The position numbers were made by a program, and so were the translations under genes. Below, piece after piece: positions 62,562 to 64,000 of a DNA stretch of 64,000 bases; the stretch's first letter is position 1; each line of letters begins with the position of its first letter. The notes under the pieces are model-generated. The model was not told where the DNA came from and searched no databases. It saw only the letters and a program-made list of their open reading frames with translations. This DNA is from an uncultured Prevotella sp. (GTDB taxonomy: Bacteria; Bacteroidota; Bacteroidia; Bacteroidales; Bacteroidaceae): assembly GCA_944320355.1 (NCBI GenBank), contig CALUHC010000041.1, forward strand, positions 37,425 through 101,424, written 5' to 3'.

Positions 62562-64000
62562 TCATGGAGCCAGCCTCACTGTCTCCGTCTTTCCTGGTAT
62601 CAGGGTCAGCATGGCAGTGCCGTTGTCACTTATCTCCACGGCCATATACCGGGCCTCGACAACCATTCGCCCGTCGAGCATCATCACGCCCCACTGGCAC
62701 GGCCGCGCCTCGACGGCGCAGTAGACTCCGACAGGATTGCCTATGCTGCGATAGACGGGAGGCACTATCACGCGGCCGCCAAGACGAAGCCCCCACTTCA
62801 AGCCGGAGCGGAACGGCACTGCCCCACGCAGCTCAGCCAGGCGAGACTTGCGCCTGAGTTCTGCCGACTTGCAGGAAGCAGCGTCGCGGACGGCGGCACG
62901 AGCCGACGCCTCGGCCTGCAGACGGGGAATTACCACGTCGAAAGCCTCGGATGACGATGCCGGATTCTCGATGGCTATGAGCCGCTTCGCTTCGCCGTCG
63001 CGGGCCAGGAAGTAGCGGCCCGCTGTGTCTGCCACTACAAGGCTGCCGTCGGCAAGGAGGCCGCTGAAGTGATAGTAGGTCTCGCTGTCGCCAGAAAACA
63101 GGCAGACACTCGCGTGGCCCCACTCCGCGTCGTCACCGCACACCTGCCTAACCTTGGGAGAGGAGAGAAAGTCGTATATGCGAAGGCAGTAACCATAGTC
63201 GGACACGCTGCGGCCGAGCCGGACAGCCCCCGCCTCATAACGGACACGGGTTCTGCTGAAGGCGATGCCGCCAACCACGAGCAGCTGCACATCGCCTATT
63301 GTCATCACCTTAGGCTTTTCCGTGTAACGATGCCCGCAAAGAAGGTCAAAATATGACTCACGCCCGTCGCCGCCACGCACAAAAAGCAGATTGTCGCCAA
63401 GAAACCGCACACTGCGGCACTGCCCAAGGGCACACTCCACGTAGCCACTATCGCTCACAACAACTGCGCTGCCACCGGCAAGGCGGACCGCGGCAAGATT
63501 GCCGTCAGTGCCCAACACACCTGCGTACTGCGGCACCGCCGTCACCAGGCCGCCGCGCCTAAGCCCATACAGCCCGCTCAAACGGTCTCTGAAGCCACTA
63601 AGCGCAACACCGGTGCCGGCCACCGCAGGCCGGGCAGAGCACGTCGACAGGCTCTCAAGCAACTTGCCGTGAGGCATCACCACCTCAAGATCGCAACCAC
63701 GGCCACAGCCCATGGCCGAAGAATGCACACGCGCAGAGCCGGCCGCTGGCGCAACCGCATGAGTGGCAGGCACACCCTTGCCGGCAAGCCGCCCCTCAAA
63801 CATGGCCTGCCAGTCGCGCTCGGCCGTGGGCAAACCGAACAGGCGGTAAAGACCCACGTTGTCTATCAGCACACAGCTCTCCTTGCCCGCCGTCTTGCGC
63901 AGACCGCGACCAACCTGCTGAAGGTACTTCGACAGCGACAGCGTGGGACGGGCCAGCTGCACGAACTCCACGTCGGGACAGTCGAAACCCTCGCTGAACA
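62562..64000 (-). CDS. Superfamily II DEAD/DEAH helicase with WG-repeat-like C-terminus (5' end beyond window)
   Basis: The frame is open to the window edge, so the start and the ATPase motifs I-III are not visible. At the edge is FSEGFDCPDVEFVQLARPT (motif V), then YLQQVGRGLRK (motif VI with the arginine finger), typical of SSL2/RecQ-like Bacteroidota helicases. The last ~400 residues are unusual for a helicase: repeated short beta units (GGLVTAVPQYAGVLGTDGNL; LKWGLRLGGRVIVPPVYRSI; CQWGVMMLDGRMVVEARY) of WG/KWG-repeat character. The WG-like tail may bind a partner; function unknown. Confidence 0.8.
   Translation of the reverse strand, partial: FSEGFDCPDVEFVQLARPTLSLSKYLQQVGRGLRKTAGKESCVLIDNVGLYRLFGLPTAERDWQAMFEGRLAGKGVPATHAVAPAAGSARVHSSAMGCGRGCDLEVVMPHGKLLESLSTCSARPAVAGTGVALSGFRDRLSGLYGLRRGGLVTAVPQYAGVLGTDGNLAAVRLAGGSAVVVSDSGYVECALGQCRSVRFLGDNLLFVRGGDGRESYFDLLCGHRYTEKPKVMTIGDVQLLVVGGIAFSRTRVRYEAGAVRLGRSVSDYGYCLRIYDFLSSPKVRQVCGDDAEWGHASVCLFSGDSETYYHFSGLLADGSLVVADTAGRYFLARDGEAKRLIAIENPASSSEAFDVVIPRLQAEASARAAVRDAASCKSAELRRKSRLAELRGAVPFRSGLKWGLRLGGRVIVPPVYRSIGNPVGVYCAVEARPCQWGVMMLDGRMVVEARYMAVEISDNGTAMLTLIPGKTETVRLAP

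Noticed and set aside
1-64000. tRNA or rRNA genes
   Set aside because: I saw no T-loop GGTTCRA plus acceptor pairing and no rRNA-like conserved segments; by eye only, so a covariance search could still find one.

Overview
This 64 kb window looks like a chromosomal segment of a Bacteroidales bacterium, most likely Prevotella-like. The evidence is a eukaryote-type (GT3) glycogen synthase beside a glycogen phosphorylase, a type III glutamine synthetase, an LpxC-FabZ fusion in an lpxD-lpxC/fabZ-lpxA cluster, DUF4295 after L28/L33, HU-like proteins beside rimO and ftsY, and Bacteroidota-type promoter -7 boxes (TAnnTTTG) ahead of most transcription units. Coding DNA is GC-rich. I found no rRNA, tRNA, CRISPR array, intact insertion sequence or prophage.

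Layout. 1-4.2 kb: glycogen phosphorylase (cut by the window edge) and glycogen synthase, minus strand. 5-9.8 kb: a 2-hydroxyacid dehydrogenase-like protein, aspartate dehydrogenase, a nitronate monooxygenase-like flavoprotein, an AEC transporter and a DUF554 membrane protein. 9.9-14.1 kb: an agmatine deiminase / N-carbamoylputrescine amidase / glutamine synthetase III operon. 15-16.3 kb: an XRE regulator and an AT-rich gene-free stretch. 16.3-19.8 kb: holA, divergent from an orphan HsdR-N-type nuclease domain, then Nif3 and a zinc-ribbon coiled-coil protein. 19.9-24.9 kb: a TonB-domain protein, two outer-membrane-type proteins and an AraC regulator. 25.4-44.8 kb: a long plus-strand run: phoH, purC, menG, aroE, a PurM-like gene, prfA, a restriction-modification pair, pyrF, an HD hydrolase, lpxD, lpxC/fabZ, lpxA, miaA, PBP1A, a PIF1-like helicase and ispE. 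44.8-48.3 kb, minus strand: dnaB and three small membrane/stress-type genes. 48.6-53.9 kb, plus strand: a SPOR lipoprotein, ruvX, def, a TPR protein, a small secreted protein, an AraC remnant and two alkyltransferase-family genes. 54.4-62 kb, minus strand: an HU-LysM membrane protein, HU, rimO, ftsY, DUF4295, rpmG, rpmB, a CinA-type amidohydrolase, tsaD and map. The right edge is the 3' part of a superfamily II helicase with a WG-repeat-like tail.

The genes are mostly core functions: glycogen storage, nitrogen recapture from agmatine, purine/pyrimidine/menaquinone/shikimate steps, lipid A and peptidoglycan synthesis, replication (HolA, DnaB), translation (RF1, L28, L33, RimO, TsaD, MiaA, Def, Map) and SRP targeting. 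The most unusual signals are between genes. (1) Eight intergenic arrays share an exact 22-bp period: a degenerate 13-bp palindromic core AAACG-NNN-CGTTT plus a 9-bp variable linker, 4-5 units each. (2) At least four genes carry a conserved roughly 55-65-nt leader just after the promoter, with a bulged hairpin supported by compensatory changes. (3) There are MITE-like elements with terminal inverted repeats, two of which (about 95 percent identical, 50 kb apart) sit next to 22-bp arrays. (4) An acquired-looking restriction-modification pair interrupts prfA-pyrF. (5) A predicted membrane protein joins a cytoplasmic HU domain to a periplasmic LysM domain.
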